This document shows positions 1 through 9,898 of a DNA stretch of 64,000 nt, one piece after another; within the stretch, counting starts at the first letter, position 1; each line of letters starts with the position of its first letter. Source of the stretch: Tetramitus jugosus (lineage: Eukaryota > Heterolobosea > Eutetramitea > Acrasida > Vahlkampfiidae); contig OW569352.1 of NCBI GenBank assembly GCA_937625935.1, positions 496,001 through 560,000 on the forward strand. Direction: 5' to 3'. Below the pieces are notes generated by a model. That model was not told the DNA's origin. It was given only the letters and a program-made list of their open reading frames with translations, and searched no databases. The position numbers and the translations under genes were made by a program.

Positions 1-78
1 GGAGGTTTGAAGTGGGTTGACCTTCGGGGCATGGATGAATTCTGCGCAAAGTCATTTCTTGTCACAAAAATCAAATAA
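1..78 (+). CDS. Possible 3' end of an upstream gene (partial)
   Basis: Frame 1 is open from the first base and ends in TAA at 76-78, giving 25 residues that end in LVTKIK, followed at once by an A-rich stretch typical of a short 3' UTR here. It could be the last codons of a gene that starts before the window. The stretch is too short to recognise, and it could equally be chance. An ATG on the other strand at 33 would also allow a gene leaving leftward. Confidence 0.25.
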   Translation, partial: GGLKWVDLRGMDEFCAKSFLVTKIK

Positions 79-422
79 AAAAGAGATTGCCTGAAATTGC
101 TCGAAGTGAAAGATGAAGGACACAGCAACGATTTTTGGAACCCAAATGACCACAATACCTGTTTTTTAAATTTGATAGTGTTTTGGGTGACAATTTGCTT
201 GTTTTCCAGCAGAGCTCTGTTTTGTCGATGAATAGAGATACTTTCTTGAGCCTCTCCAGATACCACAGGCCGCGAACTTTTAGAATGAATCTCAACAATA
301 GCCTGGAGTTCTCTCCGATTAGCGCACGACAGAAACAGCGATATTGTATTCTGTTTTTAGTTATTCCTCCGGAAAGTTGCCCGCCATCAAAAACAACTTT
401 GGACCTAAAAAAATCGAGACCA
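79..422. other. Intergenic, no gene seen
   Basis: AT-rich spacer before the LYR-motif gene. The frame of that gene stays open upstream to 183, but the upstream residues look like translated leader (low complexity, no conserved pattern). No RNA gene or repeat was recognised. Confidence 0.4.
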
Positions 423-713
423 ATGCAACCACGTTCTCTGGGTCAAGTGAGACACATTGTAGGAACAAATTTCCAATCTTGGAAACTGTATCGCACTGTG
501 CTGAGACATCTACCAAAGTTGCCACACGAGAGCTACGACTATTATCATGACTTTGCAAAACAACACTTTTTGGCTCATCAGGACGAAGAAGCTTCAAGAG
601 CTGAAGAGTTGATACAGAGAGGCTACTTCAATTTCAAGTGGGTGTTGGCAAAGTATGGCGTAGAAGTGGATGAGAGTGCGATCATCCCAGAGCAATACAG
701 ACAATCATCGTGA
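423..713 (+). CDS. LYR-motif protein, LYRM9-like
   Basis: A small 96-residue protein of the LYR (complex1_LYR) superfamily. These are small mitochondrial adaptors that bind acyl-ACP and help assemble respiratory complexes or deliver Fe-S clusters. The Leu-Tyr-Arg tripeptide is at residues 22-24 in a helix reading KLYRTVLRHL. It is followed by a helix with FAKQHFLAHQDE and a third helix ending in KWVLAKYG, the same layout as LYRM9. Basic and hydrophobic residues before LYR fit mitochondrial import without a long presequence. I chose the ATG at 423 because it gives the usual family length. An in-frame ATG at 228 would add 65 residues of unlikely sequence. The family call is good; the exact orthologue is an inference. 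Confidence 0.7.
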   Translation: MQPRSLGQVRHIVGTNFQSWKLYRTVLRHLPKLPHESYDYYHDFAKQHFLAHQDEEASRAEELIQRGYFNFKWVLAKYGVEVDESAIIPEQYRQSS

Positions 714-812
714 TGATGGTCATTAAAATTTTGTTGTTGTGTTTTAGATCAATAAAGGTGCGTTGTTTTTTTGATGTTATTTATTGGTACATGCACACAG
801 ACGTGGTATTAT

Positions 813-2587
813 TTAATATTCTTCTTCGTATTGTGGTTCAATTGCGGCCAAATCTTCGCTGATTAGGGATGTAGAACCTAGATTGATCAGATTACGAGTT
901 GAGGAAGGAATGATTGTTGCCTGTAGAACGTTCTTGGACATGCTCATTACCTTCATGTATTCAATGTATCTGTCACCAGCAGCACCATCGAGCAAGTTCA
1001 TTTGAGATCTCATGTTTTCCAGCTGAAGGTTAAGTTTGGATTGATGAAGCAAGGATTGGGCCAAAGCTTCACTGGTTGCCTTTTCAAGCAGTGCTTTTCC
1101 TTCAATCCTTGCCTTTTCAATCTTCTCTTTTGTCAGATTATTGTTCTCGATCTCAATGAGATTCTTTCTGAGCTTACTCAAGTTGGTCTCACTTTCAATC
1201 CTCTCCATCTCTGCTTGAGTTTCAGCAGTGTCGTTCAGCTTAGAGCACATGATTCTCATGGATGCCTTAATGGAGTTCTCAAGCAATTGCTCAATCTCTT
1301 TATCCACTGGCTTTATCGCTCTCACATCAATGGAGAACACCAAAAAGTTAAATTCACTGAACAGTCGACCTGTCACAGTCTCGATGACCTTCTTTCCCTG
1401 TTTTGTAACCTCGAGGTTGTACTCCTTGAACAACTTGTCTCTCAACAATTGAGATGAATTAGTGTGGAAATGTTCAAAATCGTTCTTGGACGACTCTTCA
1501 CGGATACGACTTCTCAAACTCTGGCAACTGTAGCCAACAAAGTCACCTGCAAAGATCTTGTGCAAGTTCGCATCATCCAGAATAAACTTCCACTTGTAAG
1601 CCACAGTCAAGTTCAATACTGCATTGTCCTTGGTTCTCACTTCGAATTGATCAGTCATGAAATCAATTCCCAGGCCAATGTTGCACACTCTGATGACGTT
1701 CTCACGCTTTGGGACACCACCTGAAAGGTTGATAACCTTGACAGCTTCATGAGGACCCAACAAGATGCGATCTGGTCCCAACACATACCTCTCCTTGCTT
1801 TTCTTGTAGTCAGTGACACAGACGCATTGATTCTTTTGTAACTGAATAGAGTAAGCATTGGATCTAGATTCGTATGGCAACTGAAGTGCATCATACTCCT
1901 CGTCAGTCAAACTCTTGAGATACTCTTCTTCATTGACTGCGAGAACATAGGACAATGGACCACGCACCATCTTCAGTTCACTCGTGTCCAAATTTCTCAC
2001 ATACACTGCTTCATTGTCCGAGATGTTAGTGGCATCTCGAATAAACTTTTTTGGAACGACAGGTGGAACAACAATCTTCTCATGCTTCTTTGGTATGAAT
2101 AGAGTAGGTCCCTGTACAGTGTACAATTCTCCAGCCTTGCGATCCTTACCAGATTCTTCGTCACTAAAGTCGTCCATTGCCTCAATCACCAAGTACTGAT
2201 TCTTGTTCAACAAACATGCGTTCATTGGCTTCGTGGTCAACTCTTCACCAGGAAACAGAGAAAAGGTCTTTGGTCCCTGAACAACAATTGATTTACCCAT
2301 GTCACACACTTGTTTCTCTGCATTGTATGGATTACTCAACATGCAGTATTGATCCTCTCTAAAATTCACATCATGTGAGCACAACCTGCGTCATGAGTTG
2401 AAACAACTGAAAAAAACCAACAAATTACTTACCTCAATGTAATCTTCTGCTTCTTGGCTCCGACCATACTCTTATTGGCAGGCAAAACAAATCTCAATGG
2501 ACCTTCCAAGAGCTCTGCAGTACCAGTCTCATTGTTCACTACATGAGCATACTCATTGTCATATAAAATATCAGTTACTACGGACAT
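813..2587 (-). CDS. MVP: Major vault protein homologue, short form A (spliced)
   Basis: A 575-residue homologue of major vault protein, which builds the barrel-shaped vault ribonucleoprotein particle. Exons on the minus strand are 2587-2433 and 2385-813, with a 47-nt intron (GTAAGT...GCAG). The join restores a continuous reading of a vault repeat (ITL-R-LCSHDVNF). About five MVP repeats occupy residues 1-285, each with a GP-x-x-(F/Y)-x-x-P/L signature (e.g. VQGPTLFIPKK). Then follows the shoulder domain (LGPHEAVKVINLSGGVPKR, then TKDNAVLNLTVAYKWKF), and from about residue 410 a charged cap helix ending in a cap-ring-like segment. Metazoan MVP is near 850-890 residues with about nine repeats, so this is a real half-length barrel protein, not a fragment: both ends are intact. 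It lies head-to-head with a paralogue 292 bp away. Confidence 0.9.
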
Positions 2588-2879
2588 TGTTATTCTACTT
2601 ATTGTTCTTTGTGTGATTGGTTGTTCTCTTTTTCGTCCTTGTCTGTGATGTTCTTTGTCCCTGTGGCGGCTCAACCAGACTCCCTGCTGTTTGGAACTTC
2701 TTTGACAGATCAGGATGAACTTCCAGAGGGACCAGATCAAGGGACCCAACAACTATTCTTGTGGGCGAACTTTGTGTCTATGTTCTTCCACCTACGCACT
2801 CAATTCTGATTGACAAAATAAACCAACATCAAAAACCTTTGACGAAAACACAATCTATATACATAACAACAACAACAAC
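2588..2879. promoter_or_regulatory. Shared divergent promoter of two MVP genes
   Basis: This 292-bp interval separates the start codons of two divergently transcribed MVP homologues, so it must hold both promoters. The plus-side leader ends in a (AAC/CAA) run directly before the ATG at 2880. No clear TATA element was seen. The shared-promoter role is inferred from geometry. Confidence 0.45.
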
Positions 2880-4445
2880 ATGTCACTCTTTTTACTCTAC
2901 CAGAACCAATACGTTCACATTCTGAACAATGACACTGCAGAGGTTCGAACTGAAATCGGTCCTCAACGTATCATCCTCAAGGGTAACGAAGTCTGTAACA
3001 AGATTAATGACTCACTGATTGTCAATGAACGACAATATGCTGTCATCAAGAATCCATTTGATCTCACAAGCAAAAAGTACTTGATGGGTGAGAGAGAAGT
3101 GAGAGTCGGTCCTTGTGTCATCTCTCTACATGCCAGTGAGCAACTCGAAGGTGTTCGCGATATTCATATCCTGAGAAGAAATGAAGCTCTGAGATTGGTC
3201 GCACTGAGAGATCATGAAGGAATGATGGCTGGTCAAGTGTGGCAAGTAGAAGGTCCATGCAAGTACATTCCAAACAAGCACACTGAAGTCAAGAAGAAGG
3301 TTACTTCCATCTTGGTCAATGACAATGAAGGATTGTACGTTCAGAATATTGACACATCAGAGAAAAAATTGGTGTTGGGTCCTTGTGCCTATCTGTTGGC
3401 TGCCAATGAGGAAGTGTACAAGAAGAACTATAGTGAAATGGAGAAGAGATCATTGAATTTGCCTAATGATCCTTCTGAGCAAGCTACTGTCATTCACTTG
3501 AAGAAGAATGAAGCCGTCTGTATTTTAGACAATGAGAAGAATGAGAGAATTGTTCAAGGATTGGGTTCTGTGATCCTGGGACCAGAAGAATATGTCAAGT
3601 GCTTGCATCTGTCTGCAGGAAAGCCAAAGATTCCCAAGCAAGTGTGCGCAGCAAAGATTTATCTCGGTCCTGATTTCACATCAGACAAGTTCGAGATTCG
3701 AACCAAGGACAATGCTCAACTGAGACTCCATTTGACTTACAAGTGGGAATTCTTGGTTGGAGAAAGTGACTCATGGAAGGTGTTTAGCTCTGATTTCATT
3801 GGTTATGCTTGCTCCAGTCTCTGTAGCAAAATTAGAGAAGCAACTGCCGGTTACACGTTCGAAGAGTTCCATGGCAACACAGTAACCATCATGAGACGTG
3901 TATTGTTCCAGGACAACAAGATTGTGATTGAAAATGAGGAGAGAAATGTTCATGGACTACTGTTTGATGAAATTAATCTGTTGATCAGTGAAGTTGATGT
4001 GAAAGAGATATCACCTGTGAATGAGGAAATCAATCGATTGCTCAACGAGTCCATCAAGACCAACATGAAGGTTGTTTGCTCCAAAATGGAGAATGAAGCC
4101 AAGAGAGAATCAGAAATCAAGAAGATTCAAGCTCAGTCAGAGATTGCCAAACTCACTGAAAACTTGATTGACATCCAGAATGAAAATATGGATCTTGATC
4201 AAGTGACCAAGGCTAGAATCGATGGTCAAGCACTGTTAGAGACTGCAAAGGCACAAAAGGAAGCTTCCGAGTTGAAGGAGAAGACAAAGATGAATCTGGA
4301 GACCGAGCATATGAGATCCATGATCGCTCTGCTCAGCACTGAGAACGGTGTTAAACTTCTTGACCTCAAAAGAGCTGAAAATTTGACTCAAGTCAAGAAG
4401 AACATCTACATGGCAAGTGACAGCAAAGTTCAAGTTTCCCTGTAA
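2880..4445 (+). CDS. MVP: Major vault protein homologue, short form B
   Basis: A 521-residue, intronless MVP homologue. The N-terminal half holds about five vault repeats (signatures such as IGPQRIIL, VGPCVISL, EGPCKYIPNKH, LGPCAYLLA). The shoulder domain follows (LGPEEYVKCLHLSAGKPK, LGPDFTSDKFEIRTKDN, LTYKWEF). From about residue 400 comes a long charged helix equivalent to the vault cap helix. The C-terminus stops soon after this helix and is shorter than in the neighbouring paralogue, which keeps more of the cap-ring region. Start: ATG at 2880 after a CAA-repeat leader. The pair probably arose by local duplication with inversion. Co-assembly of the two products into one particle is an inference from the head-to-head arrangement. 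Confidence 0.9.
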   Translation: MSLFLLYQNQYVHILNNDTAEVRTEIGPQRIILKGNEVCNKINDSLIVNERQYAVIKNPFDLTSKKYLMGEREVRVGPCVISLHASEQLEGVRDIHILRRNEALRLVALRDHEGMMAGQVWQVEGPCKYIPNKHTEVKKKVTSILVNDNEGLYVQNIDTSEKKLVLGPCAYLLAANEEVYKKNYSEMEKRSLNLPNDPSEQATVIHLKKNEAVCILDNEKNERIVQGLGSVILGPEEYVKCLHLSAGKPKIPKQVCAAKIYLGPDFTSDKFEIRTKDNAQLRLHLTYKWEFLVGESDSWKVFSSDFIGYACSSLCSKIREATAGYTFEEFHGNTVTIMRRVLFQDNKIVIENEERNVHGLLFDEINLLISEVDVKEISPVNEEINRLLNESIKTNMKVVCSKMENEAKRESEIKKIQAQSEIAKLTENLIDIQNENMDLDQVTKARIDGQALLETAKAQKEASELKEKTKMNLETEHMRSMIALLSTENGVKLLDLKRAENLTQVKKNIYMASDSKVQVSL

Positions 4446-4625
4446 CCAATAAAAACCCGTCCGACTGAACTGCCCTAAAAGGCCAAAAAGTTTTTCCTCC
4501 GATAATCAAACCGGACCTTTGGCGGGGCATGCTGCATCACCTGTCAAGGTTGTTCCTGATTTTCTGTCAATTTTTTAACCATGCCCGAAAGTTTCTGAAA
4601 GAACCACCAAACAAGCATTAATGAC

Positions 4626-5720
4626 ATGTCGAACCAATCATGGTTTCCCCAACACCAACAACAACCTCAACCTCAACCTTTGAATATGAACAGAGAAAAT
4701 GTGTACCATCATCCCCACCCTTCTTCGTCTCGCTACCAACAAGTGAGCGACCAATCAATCATGCAACAATTGCTCCACTCTAGTCACACCCATTCAAATA
4801 ATAATAATAATGAAGGTAGTGGTGTTCAAGCTTACCATATTCATTCACAACCACTACCCCAACAAATTCAATACTACTCCCAAACAAGCAACAATGGTAG
4901 CACAAGTGAACAACAACCATTACAAATGAACAACACCTCACAACAACAACAACAACAACAACAGTATCCCCTTTCCGTAGTGGGTACTTCTCCTCCATCG
5001 CCTTGCTTGTCATCTACGGCGCAACAATTTTCTCAAATGACTATGGCGAATGAACCCGCAAGGACACGACCCTATGATGTCCATGTACACCCCAACAGCA
5101 ACAATATGTCGAATGATGCATATTCCATTCATTCAGGAGCTCAGGAAATGATAACCAATCATCATCCATATCATTATTACTATACCAACAACACAAGTCA
5201 TGTACAACAAGAACAACCAAGTCATGCTTTGCTCTCGACCGAACAGCATTTCAACTTGGAACAAGAGCGCAAACGAAATAGCGTGTATGCTCTTCAACAG
5301 GTCGCAATGAGTCTTCCATCCCCTTCACTACAGTTGAATGAGATGGATGATGAGCTCATTCGTTATTCAGAGTCAATGCTCAGTCGATGTTCGGAACCGA
5401 ACAGGAATACGAACAACAATAGCCATCATATGATATCATTAGAAGACCAAAACAAGAAGATTGAAAAGATTGAGCGATTGAGTCTCTTCCGAAAGGAATT
5501 GATCGATTCTCTGTTTCATTTGTTGCAAGTCCAGCGCCAAAATCAGGACAACTTGCAGCAATGGATCATTGATCAACAACAGCTGCAACAACAACAGTAT
5601 TTACAACAACAACAACAACAAACAGTGTCGGATGCTGGAAATGACAATAACATCATGTGGAATGATTCAATAGAAGAATCCATGTTACCCATGTATGATT
5701 TCAATCATCCGCTCGAATGA
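4626..5720 (+). CDS. Gln/Asn/His-rich protein of unknown function
   Basis: A 364-residue protein dominated by Gln, Asn, Ser and His. It has poly-Gln tracts near residues 101-113 and 318-334 and an Asn tract near residue 60. Two stretches look ordered: about residues 222-265 (ALQQVAMSLPSP, then acidic DDELIRYSESMLSRC) and about 280-315, an amphipathic helix (ERLSLFRKELIDSLFHLLQVQ). No DNA-binding or catalytic motif is recognised. The composition resembles low-complexity transcriptional regulators or RNA-binding assemblies, but that is only a guess. Start: ATG at 4626, the first in frame. The rarely disrupted ORF and helix-forming segments support a real gene. Confidence 0.65.
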   Translation: MSNQSWFPQHQQQPQPQPLNMNRENVYHHPHPSSSRYQQVSDQSIMQQLLHSSHTHSNNNNNEGSGVQAYHIHSQPLPQQIQYYSQTSNNGSTSEQQPLQMNNTSQQQQQQQQYPLSVVGTSPPSPCLSSTAQQFSQMTMANEPARTRPYDVHVHPNSNNMSNDAYSIHSGAQEMITNHHPYHYYYTNNTSHVQQEQPSHALLSTEQHFNLEQERKRNSVYALQQVAMSLPSPSLQLNEMDDELIRYSESMLSRCSEPNRNTNNNSHHMISLEDQNKKIEKIERLSLFRKELIDSLFHLLQVQRQNQDNLQQWIIDQQQLQQQQYLQQQQQQTVSDAGNDNNIMWNDSIEESMLPMYDFNHPLE

Positions 5721-6063
5721 ACCGCAAGAACACAACAAAGGAAGAATGAAATGTGGAGAGATTCGATTCCCAGAAACTTTTTGGGAATACCAAACCTCTG
5801 ATCCCCGCTCCATCATTGCGATTTGCATAGTTACGCGGAATCAGAGCACCATAAAAAAAATTCCCGAGCGCATGTTTTGAGCACCAAGGATCGCGAAGAG
5901 ACCAAATTTTTGTTTTCAAGAGCTCATTCACCCGGAAGGGCAAACATTGTATCTCTCATTCACATAAATTCACAAAGATACACTTCTTTGTGCGCACAAC
6001 AACAAACCTAAAAAAACTAGGAACAATTTATCACTAAAAAAAAACGAAACCATACCTCATATC
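5721..6063. other. Intergenic, nothing recognised
   Basis: 343 bp between the Gln-rich gene and a doubtful small ORF. It contains AT-rich leader-like sequence and A-runs near 6036. No conserved ORF, RNA gene or repeat was recognised. Confidence 0.4.
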
Positions 6064-6432
6064 ATGACAGATTGTTCTAAATCTTTGCACAACAGGAACA
6101 GTTTCACTCACATGTCTCTTGTGGGAAACTACGAGTATCAAACGGTGGCTGGAAGGCGCAGTACATCTTTGATGCATAACCGAGAGGGTAAGCCAGAGGA
6201 TTCAAAGGAGATTCATACTCTTCCTGCTTCCTCTTCATCTCTGACTGATACCTCCTCGAGTGCAGTTTCACCTCTTGTGATGTGCTCTGGTTGTTGTACC
6301 GCTTTTGCTGATGTGGACAATCAACATAGGTGTCACTGGTGGATAAACTTTGTTTTGTTTGGCTTCCTGTCGATGCTTGGACCTCTGTCAATTCTGTTTC
6401 TCCACCTGGAGCAGACGAATGGTGGTGGTTAA
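6064..6432 (+). CDS. Possible small single-span membrane protein
   Basis: A 122-residue ORF. Residues 1-85 are polar and Ser/Thr-rich. A Cys/His-containing segment follows (VMCSGCCTAFADVDNQHRC), then a strongly hydrophobic stretch near residues 95-115 (WWINFVLFGFLSMLGPLSIL), and a short polar tail ending in Gly-Gly-Gly. The ATG has an A-rich leader similar to real genes here. No family is recognised. The ORF might be the first exon of a longer multi-span protein, but I found no convincing downstream exon. Confidence 0.35.
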   Translation: MTDCSKSLHNRNSFTHMSLVGNYEYQTVAGRRSTSLMHNREGKPEDSKEIHTLPASSSSLTDTSSSAVSPLVMCSGCCTAFADVDNQHRCHWWINFVLFGFLSMLGPLSILFLHLEQTNGGG

Positions 6433-6782
6433 AGTGAAACGTTCGCTTGAACAGGTTTCCACTCAGAAATGTGAGTCGCTGCGACGTACTCACTCCGCCT
6501 CACTTCCGCAAACTCAAGTTGACCAAAACTGAAAAAGAAACGATTACTCTTCGGAGTAATACTCTTTTGGTATTTGATGCGCTACGATGTATTCGCGGAA
6601 GGTCAACCAATAAGGTTTTAGGAGCGACGGATTCTAGCTTGGTTTTTCTAACAAAGTCATGAAGAAATTCCCTGAATTCATCCTTGCCTGGGCTGATGAT
6701 ATCATCACACACCAAACCCCCAGGTTATTCCCACAGAAATAAAAATTTCACAGTCCCCCAAAAACACAAACCAACATTCTGA
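6433..6782. other. Intergenic with a small hairpin
   Basis: 350 bp upstream of the kelch gene. It contains a perfect 7-bp inverted repeat with a TTCG loop at 6543-6560. Small ORFs on both strands here show no conserved pattern. Confidence 0.4.
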
Positions 6783-7904
6783 ATGCACAAAATGACTCGT
6801 TCCAACATTCTGGCTCTCCTGTTGTTCTCAAGTTTTATTTGCCTATGGCATTCCATCGTTGCCCATGACGGTTTCCATTCCTGCCAACCCATGTCACTCA
6901 AGAGAAGTGACATGACTGCTGTCACTATCGGAGATTTAATCTACGTGGTTGGTGGTTGCGTGCAGGACCAAGATGCTTTTACAAGTGGCGGTTGCACTCT
7001 TTTGACTGGCGCCCTCGAAATTTACAGTCCCGCCAAAGACACCTGGAAGAACGGAACTGATGCTCCGCTCGCTCGCTACCGCCACACGAGTGCTGTAGCT
7101 CCAGACAGCAAGATGGTTGTGATTGGTGGTCGTGACGACAAGGATATTGTGATCACAAGTGTGGACGTGTATGACACAATCAAGGAAACTTGGACTTCTG
7201 GTCCTGCGCTGCCTGTCGAACACCAAACCTCTGATGGTTACTCTTGGGTCTTTGGTTATGTTGTGTACTATGCTGGTGGTTACTATCAAGATTACTCTTC
7301 GAGTGCCAATGTGATCTCATGGGACATGAAGACTTCACCAAACGGACCATGGAAGGTAAATGCAACTGCTCCTATGCTAACCTCTCGTGGTGACTTCGGT
7401 GCCACTGTCATTGATGACAAGGTCTATGTATTTGGTGGTTTCAACGAAGACGACTTTTGCACTCCTTTGAACAAGACTGAGTCCTACAATCCATCTACCA
7501 ACCAATGGTCTATTGTGGCTGATATGAACGTCGGAAGAGGCGATATGGCAGAAGCTGACTCTCAATCTAGACTGTTTGTGATTGGTGGTGAGAGAAAAGA
7601 TAAAGGATGCGTTCACTCTGCTCCTATTCGCGATGTTGAGATGTATGACGTCAAGAGCAATACCTGGACAGTGAAACCTTCGTTGCCAGACTCTAGAATG
7701 AGATTTGCAGGAACAGCATACAAGGACTACATTTTCACATTCGGAGGACAAAGAGAAGATGAAAATGACAAACATCAAGTGATTAGCGATGTCAGTTCGA
7801 TGCATGTCCATGTGGAAGCCAACAGCGCATCACTACTCACTGGTTCTTCATTGATGATGACTGTCATCACGGTGGCAACTGTCATCATTTCTTTCTTGCT
7901 CTAA
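6783..7904 (+). CDS. Secreted kelch-repeat protein, probable GPI anchor
   Basis: A 373-residue protein predicted to form a six-bladed kelch beta-propeller. The N-terminus carries a signal peptide (hydrophobic residues about 9-26, LALLLFSSFICLW). Six kelch strands with the double-Gly signature are visible: LIYVVGG, KMVVIGG, VVYYAGG, KVYVFGG, RLFVIGG and YIFTFGG. Tyr/Trp residues follow each blade (TWKNG, TWTSG, QWSIV, TWTVK). The last 25 residues form a hydrophobic tail ending at the stop (MMTVITVATVIISFLL) after a Ser/Ala-rich stretch, which is the usual layout of a GPI-attachment signal. The cell-surface location is inferred. A second in-frame ATG three codons later is an equally good start. 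Substrate or partner is unknown. Confidence 0.8.
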   Translation: MHKMTRSNILALLLFSSFICLWHSIVAHDGFHSCQPMSLKRSDMTAVTIGDLIYVVGGCVQDQDAFTSGGCTLLTGALEIYSPAKDTWKNGTDAPLARYRHTSAVAPDSKMVVIGGRDDKDIVITSVDVYDTIKETWTSGPALPVEHQTSDGYSWVFGYVVYYAGGYYQDYSSSANVISWDMKTSPNGPWKVNATAPMLTSRGDFGATVIDDKVYVFGGFNEDDFCTPLNKTESYNPSTNQWSIVADMNVGRGDMAEADSQSRLFVIGGERKDKGCVHSAPIRDVEMYDVKSNTWTVKPSLPDSRMRFAGTAYKDYIFTFGGQREDENDKHQVISDVSSMHVHVEANSASLLTGSSLMMTVITVATVIISFLL

Positions 7905-8002
7905 ACAGATCAATACAAGCTAAAATTCAAATACAAGCAGAACAGAACTGCCGGAGTAAAAAATAACACAATGTAGCGAATAAGAACAAAAAGCATGATT
8001 GT

Positions 8003-8746
8003 TTAATCCTTTTCAGCAATCGAAGTCAACACAGCCTCCACCTTGTCATCAGTCAACACAGTGAACGCAGTTCCTTGCTTCTCGTCATCGCGCCTCACAA
8101 CAGCCACTTCCAATTCGGATGCCTTAAACTCTGCACTCAACACTGTTTGCAGTGTAGTAATGGCCAATTGTACAGTTTCTTCATAGCTCAAATCCGTCTT
8201 TGTCTTCAATTTTTTCTCCAAAAAGTTCATGGATTCAGTTTCCTTTTGACCTGCGGCCGTGGCCAAATAACCAATATAGTAACCCGCTGGATCCACCTTG
8301 TACAATTGTGGTCCACTCTCTTCATCAATACCAATCAAGAGCATATTGACACCCATGGGTCTCATTCCAGCATACTGTGTAAACAATTGAGCCAAATCGG
8401 CCATCTTCTTTGCCAAGAATGCAACAGGAATCTCATAACCATTGTCAAATTGGAATTTTGCAGCTTCGTAACGTGCACGTTGAACCTTGCCTCTCGCATC
8501 GGCAATCAATCCAGTCATCACACAACCAATGTTGTCTGTAATCTTGAAAACGTGTGTAATGGAATCGGCCTTCAACATCTTGTCTGGAACCTTCTTCTGT
8601 GTTACAATACAGACGCAGTCCTTACCACGGACGCCGACAGATGTGACACCTGGTGTTTTAATGGCTTTGAATGCATATTCGACTTGGTAGAGTCTACCTT
8701 CTGGTGAGAAGATGGTAATGTATCGATCGTAACCAGCGCTTGACAT
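8003..8746 (-). CDS. PSMA6: 20S proteasome subunit alpha type-6
   Basis: A 247-residue alpha-ring subunit of the 20S proteasome, the core protease of the ubiquitin system. The N-terminal alpha-subunit signature is clear: [25 protein letters not shown]. It is followed by [22 protein letters not shown] and the [12 protein letters not shown] segment, which match alpha-6 more closely than the other alphas. [17 protein letters not shown] and the NFLEKKLK helix also fit. No active-site Thr is expected in an alpha subunit. Length is normal for the family. The start has a CAA-repeat leader on the minus strand (8748-8769). Convergent with the kelch gene. Confidence 0.95.
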   Translation of the reverse strand: MSSAGYDRYITIFSPEGRLYQVEYAFKAIKTPGVTSVGVRGKDCVCIVTQKKVPDKMLKADSITHVFKITDNIGCVMTGLIADARGKVQRARYEAAKFQFDNGYEIPVAFLAKKMADLAQLFTQYAGMRPMGVNMLLIGIDEESGPQLYKVDPAGYYIGYLATAAGQKETESMNFLEKKLKTKTDLSYEETVQLAITTLQTVLSAEFKASELEVAVVRRDDEKQGTAFTVLTDDKVEAVLTSIAEKD

Positions 8747-9046
8747 GTTTTAATGTTGTTGTTGTTGTTGAAAATATGATATATGGGACACTTAGTTGGC
8801 GATTGTCTGTTTTGTACAAGTAATAACTCAAACTTTTTTATCGAAAGAGGATAGTATATGGATGAGATGTTTTTTTGAATGAATTTGTTGTTGTTTGGCG
8901 AGATCAAGCACGACGGAGAGAGAAGTCTCATAAAATATTCTATTCATAGTTTTTTCCATTTCTCGATATTGTAAGTTTGGCGTTTACAATTTCATTTTGC
9001 CGCTAGAAAATACAAACTCCGACCGAAGAAAACAAGTTCAGAAAGA

Positions 9047-9898
9047 ATGAAACGAAAGTATGATGAATCGACACCAGAGGATGATGAAGAGAAAAGCACA
9101 AATGTAGATTATACTGATATTGATGTTGCATCCGACGAATCTGAAGAATCAGACAACGAACAAATCGAATCAGCTCATGTCACAACACCAGTTGATGATA
9201 ATAGTAACAAGCGAAAGAAATTGATGAACAACGAAGATGACGAAGATGATGAAGAAGACTATGATGATGACGATGAGGAGGAAGAAGAAGAGGAAGAGGA
9301 AGACGATGAAGAAGACGACGAAGATGAAGATGGTGATGAGAAGAAGCAGAAATCAAGTGCCGAAGAGGCATTATCATTGAACAATATGAACCAAAAGCGA
9401 AATTCTATAACGTCGTCCAGAGCAGAGGACGAGGAGGAAGAAGAGGAGGATGATGAAGAAGCAGCACTAGAGGAGGAAGGACAGACTTCCGCTCCTTCGC
9501 ATCCACTTGTGAAAAAATCACATCATGAAGTTGATGATGATAGTGTACAGTTGGCCAGTCCTGGTACTGGTAGTCAAGGAGTTGGTGCTGCATCAAAGAT
9601 GGTCACTGATGTCAAGATGTTGTCTTCTAAAGAGAAGGCTCGGTTGAAGCGTCAACAGCTTCTCGACGAAACTATAGACAAACTGTTGAGCAAGTCGAGA
9701 GAGTTGAAGAATGCTCAGGATTCAATGAGAAATCGGAAGAAATGTGTGAGACCGTATGAGCCTTATAGCAAAAAGGGAGTGCCTGTTGCGAGGATGGTGT
9801 ACACACGTGGCGATTCCTATCTCATTGTTCCTGAGGATGTGACTCTATTCCCACCAAAGCCTGTACATGTGAAACGAACAAAAACACAAACTGAATAA
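9047..9898 (+). CDS. Acidic nuclear protein with PAPA-1-like tail (INO80B/Ies2-like)
   Basis: A 283-residue protein. Residues 1-160 are extremely acidic (long Asp/Glu runs) with a basic patch (KRKK) near residue 55. The ordered part is the C-terminus: a basic helix (SKEKARLKRQQLLDETIDKL, then LSKSRELKN) followed by VARMVYTRGDSYLIVPEDVTLFPP. This resembles the PAPA-1 region of the INO80 chromatin-remodelling subunit INO80B/Ies2, where a helix that ends in a LLKK-type motif precedes a short beta segment with a 'vtvPeg' pattern. The zinc-finger HIT found in animal INO80B is absent, as in yeast Ies2. The role in the INO80 complex is inferred from this tail alone. Confidence 0.55.
   Translation: MKRKYDESTPEDDEEKSTNVDYTDIDVASDESEESDNEQIESAHVTTPVDDNSNKRKKLMNNEDDEDDEEDYDDDDEEEEEEEEEDDEEDDEDEDGDEKKQKSSAEEALSLNNMNQKRNSITSSRAEDEEEEEEDDEEAALEEEGQTSAPSHPLVKKSHHEVDDDSVQLASPGTGSQGVGAASKMVTDVKMLSSKEKARLKRQQLLDETIDKLLSKSRELKNAQDSMRNRKKCVRPYEPYSKKGVPVARMVYTRGDSYLIVPEDVTLFPPKPVHVKRTKTQTE

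Noticed and set aside
8075-8707. Plus-strand ORF of 210 aa
   Set aside because: It is a shadow of the proteasome alpha-6 gene on the other strand.
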